64,000 nucleotides of DNA from Phycisphaera sp. (GCA_016124975.1 WGMP01000012.1:163016-227015), one strand, 5' to 3'. Positions 1 through 9,462 are shown, numbered from the stretch's first letter. Numbers and translations: made by a program. Notes: generated from the sequence alone by a model not told the origin.

Positions 1-414
1 GCGGCCAGCGAGCCCGCCGAGCGCGCCCTCGACCGCCTCGATCGACTCGAACGGCTGCATCCGCGCCGCGCGTGCACGGAGTTCGCCTACGGTCTGCGGC
101 CCGCGCAGGAGCAGCTCGCAAAGAAGCGCGAGCTCGGGCGCGCGCAGCCCGAGCGCCTCGCCGGCGGTGTGTCGGAACTTCTCGACGCGCGAACCCGTGA
201 AGCTCACGTCTCGGACAAGTCCCTTGCTCCGAAGTCCGTCGAGCGCCGTCAGGGCGCGGTCGTCGTCGAACTCGACGACGGGATCGCGGTTCGACTTCTG
301 CGAGACTCCCGTCACCAGCGAGTTGAGCGAAAGCGGATACTGCGCAGGCGTCGTGAGCGCCTTTTCGATGAGCGTGCCGAGAACGCGGCATTCGTCGGGG
401 GCGAGCGTGGGCAT
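1..414 (-). CDS. yceH: YceH-family (DUF480) protein, C-terminus cut by window edge
   Basis: The frame runs from an ATG at 414 to the window edge, giving 138 codons with no stop. The N-terminus (DECRVLGTLIEKALTTP, then QYPLSLNSL, QKSNRDPV and GSRVEKFRH) matches the DUF480/UPF0502 signature: a winged-helix region with an invariant QKSNRDPV stretch. The molecular role of this family is unknown; its fold suggests nucleic-acid binding. The gene is divergent from the hypothetical gene starting at 437, so the roughly 20 bp between them must hold both start regions. The family is usually a little over 200 residues, so about a third is missing. Confidence 0.85.
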   Translation of the reverse strand, partial: MPTLAPDECRVLGTLIEKALTTPAQYPLSLNSLVTGVSQKSNRDPVVEFDDDRALTALDGLRSKGLVRDVSFTGSRVEKFRHTAGEALGLRAPELALLCELLLRGPQTVGELRARAARMQPFESIEAVEGALGGLAGR

Positions 415-436
415 GGAGCAAGCGTACACTTCGCGC

Positions 437-1081
437 ATGGATTCGTCGCAAGGCAGGGGTCGTGCAAAGGTGGAGCGCTCCGAGGTCGCGCGCGCGGCCG
501 TGCGCGCGCTCGCGGAGGGGCGCGCTGCGGATCTCGCGGACGCCGTCGAGCGCGGCATCGCGGAGATGGGGGCGAGTCCGCGCGGACGCCGTCCGACGCG
601 CGCGGAGCTGCGTGCCCATGCGCAGGCCCACGAGGAGTCGACCGTGGGCACCGCAGGCCGCGGCCGCCGCATTGCCGCGGTGCTTGAGGAGGCGCTCGAG
701 GTTCTGTCGATCCTCGAGCAAACCGTCGTCTCGCGCGATCCCGAGGGCTGCGCGCGCCGCCCGCCCGCCGTCTACGGACGCGCGGCCCGCGGCGAACTCG
801 ACCTCGATCCCATCGTGCATGTCCGCGTCGAGACATCGCTCTCGGCCGCGACCCTCGCACAGGCGCTGTTCGACCACGGTGCGCCCGACCCGACCTGCGG
901 CTCCATCGAGACGCGCTACGGCCGCCTCGACGAGATCAGGCTCGATGGCGCGGAGTCGGCGTTCCGCATCGTGCGAATACCGCCACGCATGACGGTCGAC
1001 CGCGACCGCGATCTCGTGCGGGGCGTCCCCATCGAGCACGCCGACTACGAGCAACTGTCCGCACACGCGCCCCGTCGCTGA
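437..1081 (+). CDS. hypothetical protein, 214 residues
   Basis: I do not recognise this protein. It is a soluble, Arg- and Ala-rich sequence with an N-terminal helical half and a C-terminal half of shorter beta-like stretches (DLDPIVHVRVETS, IRLDGAESAFRIVRIPP). No signal peptide or membrane segment is visible. I chose ATG 437 because a TACACT box lies at 425-430, six bases before it, as at many other genes here. An in-frame ATG at 413 would lie upstream of that box. It is transcribed divergently from the YceH-family gene. Confidence 0.55.
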   Translation: MDSSQGRGRAKVERSEVARAAVRALAEGRAADLADAVERGIAEMGASPRGRRPTRAELRAHAQAHEESTVGTAGRGRRIAAVLEEALEVLSILEQTVVSRDPEGCARRPPAVYGRAARGELDLDPIVHVRVETSLSAATLAQALFDHGAPDPTCGSIETRYGRLDEIRLDGAESAFRIVRIPPRMTVDRDRDLVRGVPIEHADYEQLSAHAPRR

Positions 1082-1318
1082 TGCACGCTGCGCGACGGCA
1101 CAGCTTCACAAGCCCTGGCACGCCCGCCCGAGGCTGGGCAACGCCATCACGGGGCTGGAAAAGGGCGCAAAAAAGGCGCAGGGAACCCACGAGAGGCCCG
1201 GGAAATCCTGCGAAGCCAGGGAAAGCCAAGCAGCGCGGGAAAACCCACGAGCCCACAGGTGCTCCGCATGCGCTCCGAGATGACCCTCTGACGACAATCC
1301 GCCCAAGGGCGGTTGCCC
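1082..1318. other. intergenic, convergent gene ends
   Basis: The hypothetical gene (+) and the S1-domain gene (-) converge here. I see no gene. A short GC hairpin, CCGCC-CAAG-GGCGG at 1299-1312, sits directly after the S1 stop and could be part of its terminator, but it has no T-rich tail. Confidence 0.4.
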
Positions 1319-2665
1319 TCAGGACAGGCCGCCCTTTAGTTCCTTGCCGGAACCCCAGGTTGCGCGGAGCCGACGAAGCGCTGCGTCTTCCGCGCGCGGT
1401 GCAGCGGGGGCATCGTCCTTGCCACGGCGTCGGCTGAAGGCGGTGCCGAAGCCCTCGTCCGCCTTCGGGCCCTTGCCGCCACCAGCGCCGCCCGCAGCCT
1501 GCGGCTCGGGTCTCGCAGGCGGCTCGATGAGCGCCTTGATGGACAGGCTGATGCGCTTCTTCCCGCCGTCGACGCCGAGCACCTTGCAGGTGACGACCTC
1601 GTCCTTGCGCAGCGCGGACTCGACGGTCGGAATGCGGTCGTGGCTGATCTCCGAGATGTGGACGAGGCCCTCGACCCCGGGCGCGATCTCGACGAATGCG
1701 CCGAAGGGCATCGTCTTCGTGACGCGTCCCGTGACCGTCGCGCCAGGCTCGAGCGACTGCATCGCGGCGACCCCGGGATCCGCGACGAGCTGCTTGAGTC
1801 CGAGTCCGATCTTCGGCGGAGACTGCGTGTCGTCGATCTTGAGCACGCGCACCTGAACCACCTGCCCGACCTTCACCACGTCGGCGGGGTTCTTGACGCG
1901 CTCGTGCGCGAGGTCCGACACATGGATGAGCCCGTCGACGCCGCCGATGTCGGCGAACGCGCCGTAGCTTTGCACGGAGGTGATCGTCGCGGTGCGAGTC
2001 TGTCCCACCTCGAGCACCGCGAGAAGCTTCTCGCGCTGCTCGGCCCGCTCGGCGGCGATCACGGCCTTGCGGCTGACGACGAGGCGCTCCTTCTCCTTGT
2101 TGAGCTCGACGATCTGAACGGGGAACTTCTCACCGAGGAACACAGAGATGTCGGCGACATGACGCACGTCGACCTGCCCCGCGGGCATGAAGGCGCGGTG
2201 GTGCGCGATCTCCATCTCAAGACCGCCCTTGTTCATGCCCGTGCAGCGCGCCTCGACGATCTGCCCGATCTCGAGGGTGCCCCAGTCCGCCTTCTGCACG
2301 GCGCCCTCGAGGCTCAGGATCGAGAGCCCCTCGTACGGATCGAAGCGCTCGACCACGAAGCCGCGCTCGCTTCCGACGACTGGCGGCTGCTGATCGCCGC
2401 TCTGCAGGAACTGCGCCAGCGGGCAAACGCCCTGCGACCGCGGGCCGAACTCGACGAACACATCGCCCGCGTGGACGCGGATGATCGTTCCCTGCCGCAC
2501 CTGACGACCGCGCGAGGCGGTCTTCGGCGCGGAAGACCCGCCTTCGAGATCCTCGACGGAAAGGCCACCGAGCGCGGCCTCGATCTCGCGCTCGAGCTCT
2601 GCGTCGTAGCTGCTGGTGCGGGCGTTGGGGAAGGACTCAGCGTTGTTCTTTGGGTCAGTCGACAT
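1319..2665 (-). CDS. RNA-binding protein with four S1 domains (ribosomal S1-like)
   Basis: The 448-residue protein has four OB-fold S1 repeats at about 55-120, 130-200, 217-293 and 303-378. The last two are the most canonical (YGAFADIGGVDGLIHVSDL; FGAFVEIAPGVEGLVHISEI). The C-terminal 70 residues are Gly-, Pro- and Arg-rich and probably disordered. S1 proteins bind single-stranded mRNA on the 30S subunit or act in RNA turnover; with four repeats this could be a short S1 or a general RNA-binding paralogue. The start is ATG 2665 (MSTDPKN), with a modest GAGA-type SD upstream. Sequence further upstream in frame is low-complexity repeat and not credible coding DNA. Confidence 0.8.
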   Translation of the reverse strand: MSTDPKNNAESFPNARTSSYDAELEREIEAALGGLSVEDLEGGSSAPKTASRGRQVRQGTIIRVHAGDVFVEFGPRSQGVCPLAQFLQSGDQQPPVVGSERGFVVERFDPYEGLSILSLEGAVQKADWGTLEIGQIVEARCTGMNKGGLEMEIAHHRAFMPAGQVDVRHVADISVFLGEKFPVQIVELNKEKERLVVSRKAVIAAERAEQREKLLAVLEVGQTRTATITSVQSYGAFADIGGVDGLIHVSDLAHERVKNPADVVKVGQVVQVRVLKIDDTQSPPKIGLGLKQLVADPGVAAMQSLEPGATVTGRVTKTMPFGAFVEIAPGVEGLVHISEISHDRIPTVESALRKDEVVTCKVLGVDGGKKRISLSIKALIEPPARPEPQAAGGAGGGKGPKADEGFGTAFSRRRGKDDAPAAPRAEDAALRRLRATWGSGKELKGGLS

Positions 2666-3030
2666 GTTCGATCTCGGGCCGAGCAGCGTACCTTCCCGCG
2701 CGACTCCCGACCAACAGCGTGGACGGCGATTTTCCGTTCGGTTTTGAGACAGCGCGGGAACACCGCTCATGGACAACCCGAACCGTCGAGGCCTTGCGGC
2801 GTCGGCGCTTCCCAATTCATCGTCTCTGCGCAAGCGGCTCGCCGCGCGGAGTGGAGGGGCGAAAGGTCGCGGGGATCCGCGCAGGTCGACGGGCCAAGCC
2901 CTCCGTCCCTCCGTGCGCGGCCCCGCGTCGATGCCGGGACCGTGAAGGCAACGCGGACGCCGTTGCGCTCGAGGCGCACGGAGCCAGGCTTGCGGGGGAC
3001 GGCGGGTGCGTCCGAGAAGTGCGCCGCGAG
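2666..3030. other. intergenic between divergent S1 and pilM genes
   Basis: No credible gene. Apparent open frames on both strands are by-products of GC-rich sequence. The region should hold the promoter of the S1 gene, but I see no clear -35/-10 pair. Confidence 0.4.
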
Positions 3031-3156
3031 GGTTGGGCCGCGAGGGTTGGGGCGCGAGGGTTGGGGCGCAAGGGTTGGGGCGCGAGGGTTGGGGCGCAAG
3101 GGTTGGGGCGCAAGGGTTGGGGCGCAAGGGTTGCGGCGCAAGGGCCGCGGCGCAAG
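3031..3156 (+). repeat. 14-bp tandem repeat, nine units
   Basis: Nine head-to-tail copies of GGTTGGGGCGCRAG run at exactly 14 bp. The first and the last two copies carry point changes. Because 14 is not a multiple of three, the array translates into 14-residue Pro-rich periodicities in other frames, which explains spurious open frames here. The array ends about 115 bp before the pilM start. Its G-rich strand has repeated GGG/GGGG runs. Confidence 0.9.
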
Positions 3157-3270
3157 GGCGCTTGAGGCGCGCCTGCGTCCGAGAATCGTCGATCGGAACC
3201 CTCAAGAGTCAAGGTGTCGTTATCATCCGACGCCCGCACGGCGGGCTCCAGCGAACGAAGAGGTTTCACC

Positions 3271-5436
3271 ATGGCCAAGTCGAACACAGCGTGGGGCATC
3301 GAGATCGGGCAGTACGCCATCAAGGCGATCCAACTCGAGGAAGTCGGGGACGAGGTCCGCGTCCGCGACTTTGCCGTCATCCCGCATGTACAGGTCTTGA
3401 CAGATCCCGAGCTCTCCTCCGACGGCGACGCGGGCGCCATCGCCAAGGCGACCGCCGTGCTCGAGATGTCGCTGTCCGCCCTGGCGACGCAGAAGCAGCT
3501 GACGGGCCAGAAGGTCGTCGTCAACTTCAACTGGCTCACGGGGCGCGGCTTCGCGCGGTTCGCAAAGCTCCCCGCGGTGTCTCCGCGCGAGATCCCGAAC
3601 CTCGTGAAGTACGAGGTCGACCAGCAGATTCCCTTCCCGGTCGACGAGATCGAGTGGGACTACCACGCCTTCGAGAGCGCGGATTCTCCCGAGGTCGAGG
3701 TCGGCCTCTTCGCCATCCAAAAGGAGCCGCTCGAGGAGTTCCTCGCGCTCGTCGGCGAGAAGCTCGGCGTGGATCCCCGCGCGGTGACGCTCGGTCCGAT
3801 CGCGCTCTACAACGCGTTCGCCTTTGACCGCGGCATCCCCGAGAAGAACGAGCCCTTCGTGCTCCTCGACATCGGCACCTCGTCGACGGACCTGATCGTC
3901 GCGCACGGCACCCGCTGCTGGATGCGCACCTTCCCGCTCGGCGGGCACAACTTCACCGAGGCGATCGCCGAGGAGTTCAAGTTCCCGTATCGCCAGTCCG
4001 ACGCGCTCAAGCAGGAGAGCGCGACCAGCAAGTACGCCAAGCAGATTATGACCGCGATGCGGCCCGTCTTCGGCGACCTGATCGGCGACGTCCAGAAGTC
4101 GCTCCAGTTCTACGAGTCGCAGAACAGGGGCGTGAAGCTGCGCAATGTCATTGGCATGGGCTCGACGCTGAAGATCCCAGGCCTCCGCAAGTTCATCGGC
4201 ATGCAGCTCAACCTCGAGGTCGAGCGCCTCGACCATTTCGAGCGGATCGCGGTCGAAGGCCCCGCGGCCGCCGACTTCTCGCAGCATGTCGTCACCTTCG
4301 GCGTCGCATACGGCCTCGCGCTGCAGGGGCTCGAGCGCTCCGCCGTGCAGGTCAATCTCCTTCCGCTCGCGAGCATGCGCCAGCAGGTCTGGCGCAGCAA
4401 GACCCGCTGGTTTGCGGCCGCGGCGGCGATCGCCTGCGCCGCGGGCGGACTCATGTTCGCGCGCGGCATCCTCGACAAGGGCGCCCTCGGCGACGCCGCG
4501 GCCGTGACGAGCGCGCAGGCGGTGCTGAACTCGGCGCGCAGCTTCGAGTCGCAGCTGAACAGCATGGCCGCGGATGTCGGAAACCTCTCGACCAACATGC
4601 TGGCGCTGGTCGAGGACCGCGAGGTCTGGCCCTTCCTCGTCAGCGATGCGATCAGCGCGACCGCCGCAGGCAACACGCCCGCCGCGCTCGGCGACGACTT
4701 CACCGTCCTCTCGACGGCTCCCACGAGCGGCGAGCGTCGGCTGCAGGCCACGCTCCGCGACCTCGCGGGCGTCTACAAGCTGAACGCCGCGGGCGAGCGC
4801 ATCATCGAGGTCACGATGGACATCGAGTTCGCGGGGCCTGACCGCGAAGGCCAGCTCGGCGACACGGTGTGCCGCTGGCTCGAGGACAACGCGGTGCGTG
4901 CGGAAGCGCCGTATGTCATCCAGAATGTCCGCTCGAACAACAACCTGATCACCGACTTCACCGTCACCGAGACGGGCGCGCTCGCCTCCGCGGGAAGCGG
5001 CTCGGGTGGCGCAGCGCAGGGCGGCTCCTCGACGGGGCCCGCCGAGCCAGACGCGGGTGCGCCGATGGGTTCGTTCACCGCGAAGACCGAGGACGGCGCC
5101 ACCAGCAACTTCGGTGGCGTGACGGGTCGGCGCCAGCCGACCGATGGCGCAAAGGTGCAGCGTCCAGGCGGCCTGCTGAGCGGCGCCGGCGACGCCGGAA
5201 GCTCGTTCACCCCGGCTGATGCCAGCCAGGACCAGGGCGCGGGCGCCGGCGGCTTCACCCGCGCGCGCACCGACGACTCCTCGAAGTCGGCGGTCGACCT
5301 CGACAAGATCGCGCCGATTCCCGCGCGCCCCTCGATCTATCCGGCAGGAAGCACGGTCCACCGCGGCAAGGTGACCTTTGAAGTCAAGCTGAAGGGCGCC
5401 GTCGCTGCGAGCGCGGCCCCGGCGGAGGTTCAGTGA
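3271..5436 (+). CDS. pilM: type IV pilus assembly PilM with a PilN-like C-terminal half
   Basis: The 721-residue protein has an actin-like PilM domain at 1-355: WGIEIGQYAIKAIQL, a nucleotide-site DIGTSSTDLIV at 200-210, and GMGSTLKIPGL near 295. It is followed directly by VNLLPLASMR at 361-370 and a membrane helix at about 381-399, the arrangement found at the N-terminus of PilN, whose INLLP peptide docks onto PilM. A periplasmic region with Gly/Ser-rich linkers completes it. PilM-PilN links cytoplasmic motors to the periplasmic PilO/P platform. ATG 3271 has a good SD (GAAGAGG, 7-nt spacing). The next gene overlaps by one base. Confidence 0.85.
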   Translation: MAKSNTAWGIEIGQYAIKAIQLEEVGDEVRVRDFAVIPHVQVLTDPELSSDGDAGAIAKATAVLEMSLSALATQKQLTGQKVVVNFNWLTGRGFARFAKLPAVSPREIPNLVKYEVDQQIPFPVDEIEWDYHAFESADSPEVEVGLFAIQKEPLEEFLALVGEKLGVDPRAVTLGPIALYNAFAFDRGIPEKNEPFVLLDIGTSSTDLIVAHGTRCWMRTFPLGGHNFTEAIAEEFKFPYRQSDALKQESATSKYAKQIMTAMRPVFGDLIGDVQKSLQFYESQNRGVKLRNVIGMGSTLKIPGLRKFIGMQLNLEVERLDHFERIAVEGPAAADFSQHVVTFGVAYGLALQGLERSAVQVNLLPLASMRQQVWRSKTRWFAAAAAIACAAGGLMFARGILDKGALGDAAAVTSAQAVLNSARSFESQLNSMAADVGNLSTNMLALVEDREVWPFLVSDAISATAAGNTPAALGDDFTVLSTAPTSGERRLQATLRDLAGVYKLNAAGERIIEVTMDIEFAGPDREGQLGDTVCRWLEDNAVRAEAPYVIQNVRSNNNLITDFTVTETGALASAGSGSGGAAQGGSSTGPAEPDAGAPMGSFTAKTEDGATSNFGGVTGRRQPTDGAKVQRPGGLLSGAGDAGSSFTPADASQDQGAGAGGFTRARTDDSSKSAVDLDKIAPIPARPSIYPAGSTVHRGKVTFEVKLKGAVAASAAPAEVQ

Positions 5437-6887
5437 TGGCAAAGCAGCTCCCACCCCAGGTCCAGTCCGCGCTTCTGTGGGCCAAGTCGAACACCATCGT
5501 GGTCGTCTTCTGCGCGATCGTGCTTGTCGTGCCCGCCGCGGCATTTGTCTTCGCAGGCAAGTTCGCGGATGACGTCCGCGAGGACGCCCAGAAGAAGGCC
5601 TCGGTCCACTCCGATCTCTCCTCGATGGCGAAGAAGAGCGTGAGCCTGCCCATTCCAGGCGGCGAGCCCTTCCCGCTCGCGGGCCTTCCCAACGAGGACA
5701 TCGTGCGCGAGTACGAGCAGATCCTCACGAAGGTCGGCGACGACGCGCGCGCCGTGTACACGGCCGCGCGCGACTTCAACGCGGGCACGGGCGCGGAACT
5801 GAAGCATGCCCCCATCGTGCCCTCGTCGGTGTTCCCGAACTACAACAGGGCAAACCGCTCGGACGCTGAAAGCGTGCGCTTCCGCTTCGGAGACGCTCTG
5901 CGAGCCTCCTATGAGCGGCTGCTCGCGGACTGCCGAACGGGCGTGCCGCTCGAGCCAACGTCCCTGAAGAACGCGATCGAAGCCGCCGAGAAGCGCTTCG
6001 TGCAGGGCGAGCTCAAGCAGGAGTCGCGCGCCAAGCTCGACGCAGCGCAGACCGCCGCCCTCGACAAGCAGCTCGGGAAGGCCCGCATCGAGCAGTACTT
6101 CGAGATCGCGAAGCGGATCTCGTTCTATGTGGATCCCGCGGCGTTCCCGATCCCGACGCGCGAGGTGATGAACAAGATCCTCCCGACGGGTTCCGATCCC
6201 GCGAAGGCCTACGACGCCCAGGACGCCGCGCTCTTCGACGAGCAGTGGAAGTTCTGGATCATCTCGGATGTGCTCCATGCCTTCAGGGACGCGAACGCGG
6301 CGAATCCCTCCGTCCTCCAGGCGCCGCTCAAGCGCGTGATGCAGATCCGCGTTCTCCCCGTGGAGGGGGCGGCGTCCGCATCTGCGGGCAGCGGCGAGGC
6401 AAGCGCGATGGGCGGCGAGGTCGCCGCTGCCGAGGGTGACGCAGCCGCAGGCGATGCGTCTGCGGCCGGCGCAGCGACGGGCACCGCGACGGCCGCGCTC
6501 GGCCCGCCGCAGGTCGATCCGAAGGTCGAGGCGCCGCGTGACTTCTCGCGTCGCTTCACGGGTCGCGTGAGTAACCCCGTCTACGACGTGCGCCTTGTCG
6601 AGGTGGTGTTCGTGGCCGAAACGGCCCGTCTTCCGCGCATCTTCGACGCCCTGGCGTCTCGCAACTTCATGACGGTGGCCAACGTGCGGCTTTCTCCCGC
6701 GGACCCCTTCGAGGCCGCGCGCGATGGCTATCTCTACGGAGTCGAGCCCGTCAGCGAAGTGCGCGCCACGATCGAGACCATCTGGCTTCGCGAGTGGACG
6801 GCTGTCTCAATGCCCGCCGTCGTCAGGTCGCAGTTCGGAATCTCGACCGCGGCTCCCGCCGCGGAAGAGGCATCGAGCGCGGGTTGA
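5436..6887 (+). CDS. PilO-like membrane-anchored pilus platform protein
   Basis: The 483-residue protein has a short cytoplasmic N-terminus, one membrane helix at about 20-41 (NTIVVVFCAIVLVVPAAAFV), a long helical region, an Ala/Gly linker, and a C-terminal domain (VYDVRLVEVVFVAETARLP) resembling the ferredoxin-like fold of PilO/PilN-type proteins. The start overlaps the pilM stop (TGATG), with GGAGG seven bases upstream, so the two are translationally coupled. Position and topology argue for the PilO role, partnering the PilN-like half of the upstream protein. Sequence identity with classical PilO is too weak to name it outright. Confidence 0.65.
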   Translation: MAKQLPPQVQSALLWAKSNTIVVVFCAIVLVVPAAAFVFAGKFADDVREDAQKKASVHSDLSSMAKKSVSLPIPGGEPFPLAGLPNEDIVREYEQILTKVGDDARAVYTAARDFNAGTGAELKHAPIVPSSVFPNYNRANRSDAESVRFRFGDALRASYERLLADCRTGVPLEPTSLKNAIEAAEKRFVQGELKQESRAKLDAAQTAALDKQLGKARIEQYFEIAKRISFYVDPAAFPIPTREVMNKILPTGSDPAKAYDAQDAALFDEQWKFWIISDVLHAFRDANAANPSVLQAPLKRVMQIRVLPVEGAASASAGSGEASAMGGEVAAAEGDAAAGDASAAGAATGTATAALGPPQVDPKVEAPRDFSRRFTGRVSNPVYDVRLVEVVFVAETARLPRIFDALASRNFMTVANVRLSPADPFEAARDGYLYGVEPVSEVRATIETIWLREWTAVSMPAVVRSQFGISTAAPAAEEASSAG

Positions 6888-6998
6888 CGCCGGAGCAGGG
6901 AACGACGGACTGAACTGAACAGCGTTGCGAACACCATCCGAGACACGATTCGAGCGAAGCCGCACCCATGGCATCGCTCGGCAAGACAGGACAACAGC

Positions 6999-9014
6999 AT
7001 GAAGACCAAGGGCATCTCCTTCATCGAGCAGCACATTGAGAAGATCGTGCTTGGCGTGTCAGGCGCCGTCTTCGTCAGTGTTCTCGTGTGGCAGCTCTTC
7101 CCGAACAGCGTCACGCTCGACGGGCAGTCTGTCCCGTTCGGCGAGATCGATCGTCGCATCGCAGAGAAGACCACGACGCTCAAGGGCAAGCTCGAGCAGC
7201 GGCAGGAGCCTCTCGCGGCCCAGCTCGCCGACCGACTCGCGGAGACGGCGCCGGGGTTCCGCGATCGCCTCGCATCGGGTGTCTCGCCATCGGGACCGCT
7301 CGGGCGCTTCGAGCCCCGCCTTGCGACGCTGCTTCAGTCCGACGGCGCCGCCAGCGGCGAGCCGTTCCATGTTCCGAACTTCCCCGCGGTCGCCATGCGT
7401 CAGACGATGCAGGTCGACGACACGCTCGAAGACTCGGTCGTGCAGCAGTTCCCCGACTTGAAGGCGCGCTTCTCTTCACAGGCCGGACCGTTCGACATCT
7501 CGTGGACCGTGCCGAGCGCCGTCCTCGACCTCGCCACCGTGCGGGCTGAACTGCAGGGAACGAGCCGGGGCGCGCAGATCCCGTCGCTGTGGTACCGCAA
7601 CACGATTTTCATCGTCGACATCGAGTTCGAGCGCGAGCGGAAGCTTGCCGATGGCGGGTGGGGCGATGCCGCGATGGTCGCAGCGCTTCCCGGAGCCTTC
7701 AGCTTCCGTGAGGAGATGAAGAAGAACCCCGATGCGGGCCTGCGCGACGCCGCTTGGGAGTACCTCTCCGATACGGCGCGGCAGCGCCAGATCGTGCAGC
7801 CGGACTTCCTTGCAACGAAGCGGAGCAACTTCTCCGCCGGCGCCATGCTCGCGGAGGAGTCGTCCGCGACCTCTGTGGAGGATCCCGATGTCCGCCGCCT
7901 TCGCCGCGAGGTGGCGAAGCGCACGATCGAATACAAGCGGATCGAGGACGATCTCAAGGGGATCGGTGGCCCTCTCGACGAGGCTCCCCGCGATGATCGC
8001 CGCCGCGAGGGCGGTGCATCGGGTGGCGGACAGTCGGGCGGCGGACAGGGCGGTGGTGGCCGATCCGGTGGGGGCGGTGGCGGCGTCAATCGTCCCGGCG
8101 GCGGCCTTTCAGGCGGCAGTGGCGCGGCGGGCGGCATGGCAGGCCGTCCAGGCGGCGGCGCGGCCGATCCGCGCGACGAGGAGACGAAGAAGCGGCGCAT
8201 TGCGATGACCAAGAGGCTTCGTGACCTCGAGAAGCGCATGCAGTCGGCTCAGGAGAGGCTCGATCGCAAGCTTGCGGAGACTGGCGCTGTCGGCGGCGCG
8301 GCGGCCGGACCTGCCTCGACCGAGCTGATCGCGGCGGACTCGCTTGTCGTCTGGGCGCACGATCTCGGCGTTCAGGCGGGGAACACCTACCGCTATCGGG
8401 CGGTTGCCCGCATCTACAACCCGTTCTTCACCAACGGCGGCGTGCTGGTCGAGGAGCAGAAGTCCCTCGGTGATCCGTTCACGCTGGGTACGGCGGTCTC
8501 CGAGTGGAGCACGCCCTACACCGTGACGCCTCCAATCGCATTCTTCGTTGTCGACGCGGTGCCTGGCGAGGGGCGCCTCGGCATCGGTTCCGCCACCGTC
8601 GACATCTACCGCTACTACGACGGAGTGCGTCGTCGTGAGCGCGTCGCCGTGCAGCCAGGCGAGATGATCGGTGCAGGTCGCTCCGACGACGGAATCGATT
8701 TCGATACCGGCTTCTACCTCGTCGATGTGATCGCGGATCCCGCGGTCGAGCGGGGGGGAGGCGATCGCCGCGTGTCGGCTATCGCCATCGTGCAGTCGGC
8801 GACCGGCGAGTCCTATCAGGTTCGTATCCCGCGCGACGAACTCGGAAGCCCCATGCGCTCCGCGTTCGACGACGAGATCGAGCTCGCCAGAGCGGAGACC
8901 GCCACGCCAGCAACCCCTGCAGCTCCGTCTGGTGCCGCAGGAGGTGCACCTGCGGGCGGCAATCGCCCCGGAAGCGGTCGTGATGGAAACACCTCGTCGG
9001 GATCTCGCGGCTGA
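6999..9014 (+). CDS. membrane-anchored protein of the pilus cluster, Gly-rich linker
   Basis: The 671-residue protein starts MKTKGISFIEQHIEKIVLG and has one membrane helix at about 15-33. A large extracytoplasmic part is split by a Gly-rich, Arg/Pro-containing linker (about 345-390) and a coiled-coil-like stretch (KRLRDLEKRMQSAQERLDRKL). The last third is a beta-rich domain (GNTYRYRAVARIYNPFF). It is the third gene of the pil cluster, 111 bp after the second, with an AGGA SD. It may be a further PilO/PilP-like platform component; the assignment rests on context and topology, not on a recognised domain. Confidence 0.5.
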   Translation: MKTKGISFIEQHIEKIVLGVSGAVFVSVLVWQLFPNSVTLDGQSVPFGEIDRRIAEKTTTLKGKLEQRQEPLAAQLADRLAETAPGFRDRLASGVSPSGPLGRFEPRLATLLQSDGAASGEPFHVPNFPAVAMRQTMQVDDTLEDSVVQQFPDLKARFSSQAGPFDISWTVPSAVLDLATVRAELQGTSRGAQIPSLWYRNTIFIVDIEFERERKLADGGWGDAAMVAALPGAFSFREEMKKNPDAGLRDAAWEYLSDTARQRQIVQPDFLATKRSNFSAGAMLAEESSATSVEDPDVRRLRREVAKRTIEYKRIEDDLKGIGGPLDEAPRDDRRREGGASGGGQSGGGQGGGGRSGGGGGGVNRPGGGLSGGSGAAGGMAGRPGGGAADPRDEETKKRRIAMTKRLRDLEKRMQSAQERLDRKLAETGAVGGAAAGPASTELIAADSLVVWAHDLGVQAGNTYRYRAVARIYNPFFTNGGVLVEEQKSLGDPFTLGTAVSEWSTPYTVTPPIAFFVVDAVPGEGRLGIGSATVDIYRYYDGVRRRERVAVQPGEMIGAGRSDDGIDFDTGFYLVDVIADPAVERGGGDRRVSAIAIVQSATGESYQVRIPRDELGSPMRSAFDDEIELARAETATPATPAAPSGAAGGAPAGGNRPGSGRDGNTSSGSRG

Positions 9015-9051
9015 GCGCTCCGTCGCTGTCGCAATCCCCGATCAGTCATCG

Positions 9052-9088
9052 CCCCGAGGGGGTCGCGCGAGCCGCGGCCTCCTCGGGG
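9052..9088 (+). terminator. possible terminator of the pil cluster
   Basis: An 8-bp stem, CCCCGAGG/CCTCGGGG, encloses a GC-rich loop 38 bp after the stop of the third pil gene and is followed by TGTTCGCTTGTG. The T-tract is weak, so this is only a candidate. Confidence 0.4.
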
Positions 9089-9385
9089 TGTTCGCTTGTG
9101 CGGCAGGGGCGGCAACGGCGAAGTCTGGCCCCCGCGCGGCCACTGGGGCAGGAGGGGTGGCGCTGATCCGCGCGCGTGGATTTGTTGTGGATGGACCAGC
9201 TCCGGACACGCGGTTCGGCGGTGAATCGCAGGCAGGACAAAGTTCTCGCCACCGAAAGTAAGGCGACTCGCGCGTTCTCGGACTTCCAGAGAACCTTTCA
9301 CGCCCCACCAAGGTCCGAAGCCACAAAAAGAGCGATCGGTTTCCTCCCTCCACAGGAAATTTTTCCATCTCACCACGCAGAGGCG

Positions 9386-9413
9386 TTGACAGCCTTGCCG
9401 AAATGGCTATCCT
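9386..9413 (+). promoter_or_regulatory. rRNA promoter candidate P1
   Basis: TTGACA (9386-9391) and TATCCT (9408-9413) are separated by 16 bp. A GGAAATTTTTCC stretch about 20 bp upstream could serve as an UP element. The promoter lies about 365 bp before the 23S gene in a gene-free stretch (9089-9752). Confidence 0.6.
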
Positions 9414-9462
9414 TGCCCCTCCGCACTCGGACGCGCAGCGCGCAGAAGAGTCGGAAGGATCT

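Noticed and set aside
1319..3205. N-terminally extended S1 protein of 628 residues
   Set aside because: The extension is a translation of the 14-bp repeat and GC-rich spacer; ATG 2665 gives a normal S1 N-terminus.
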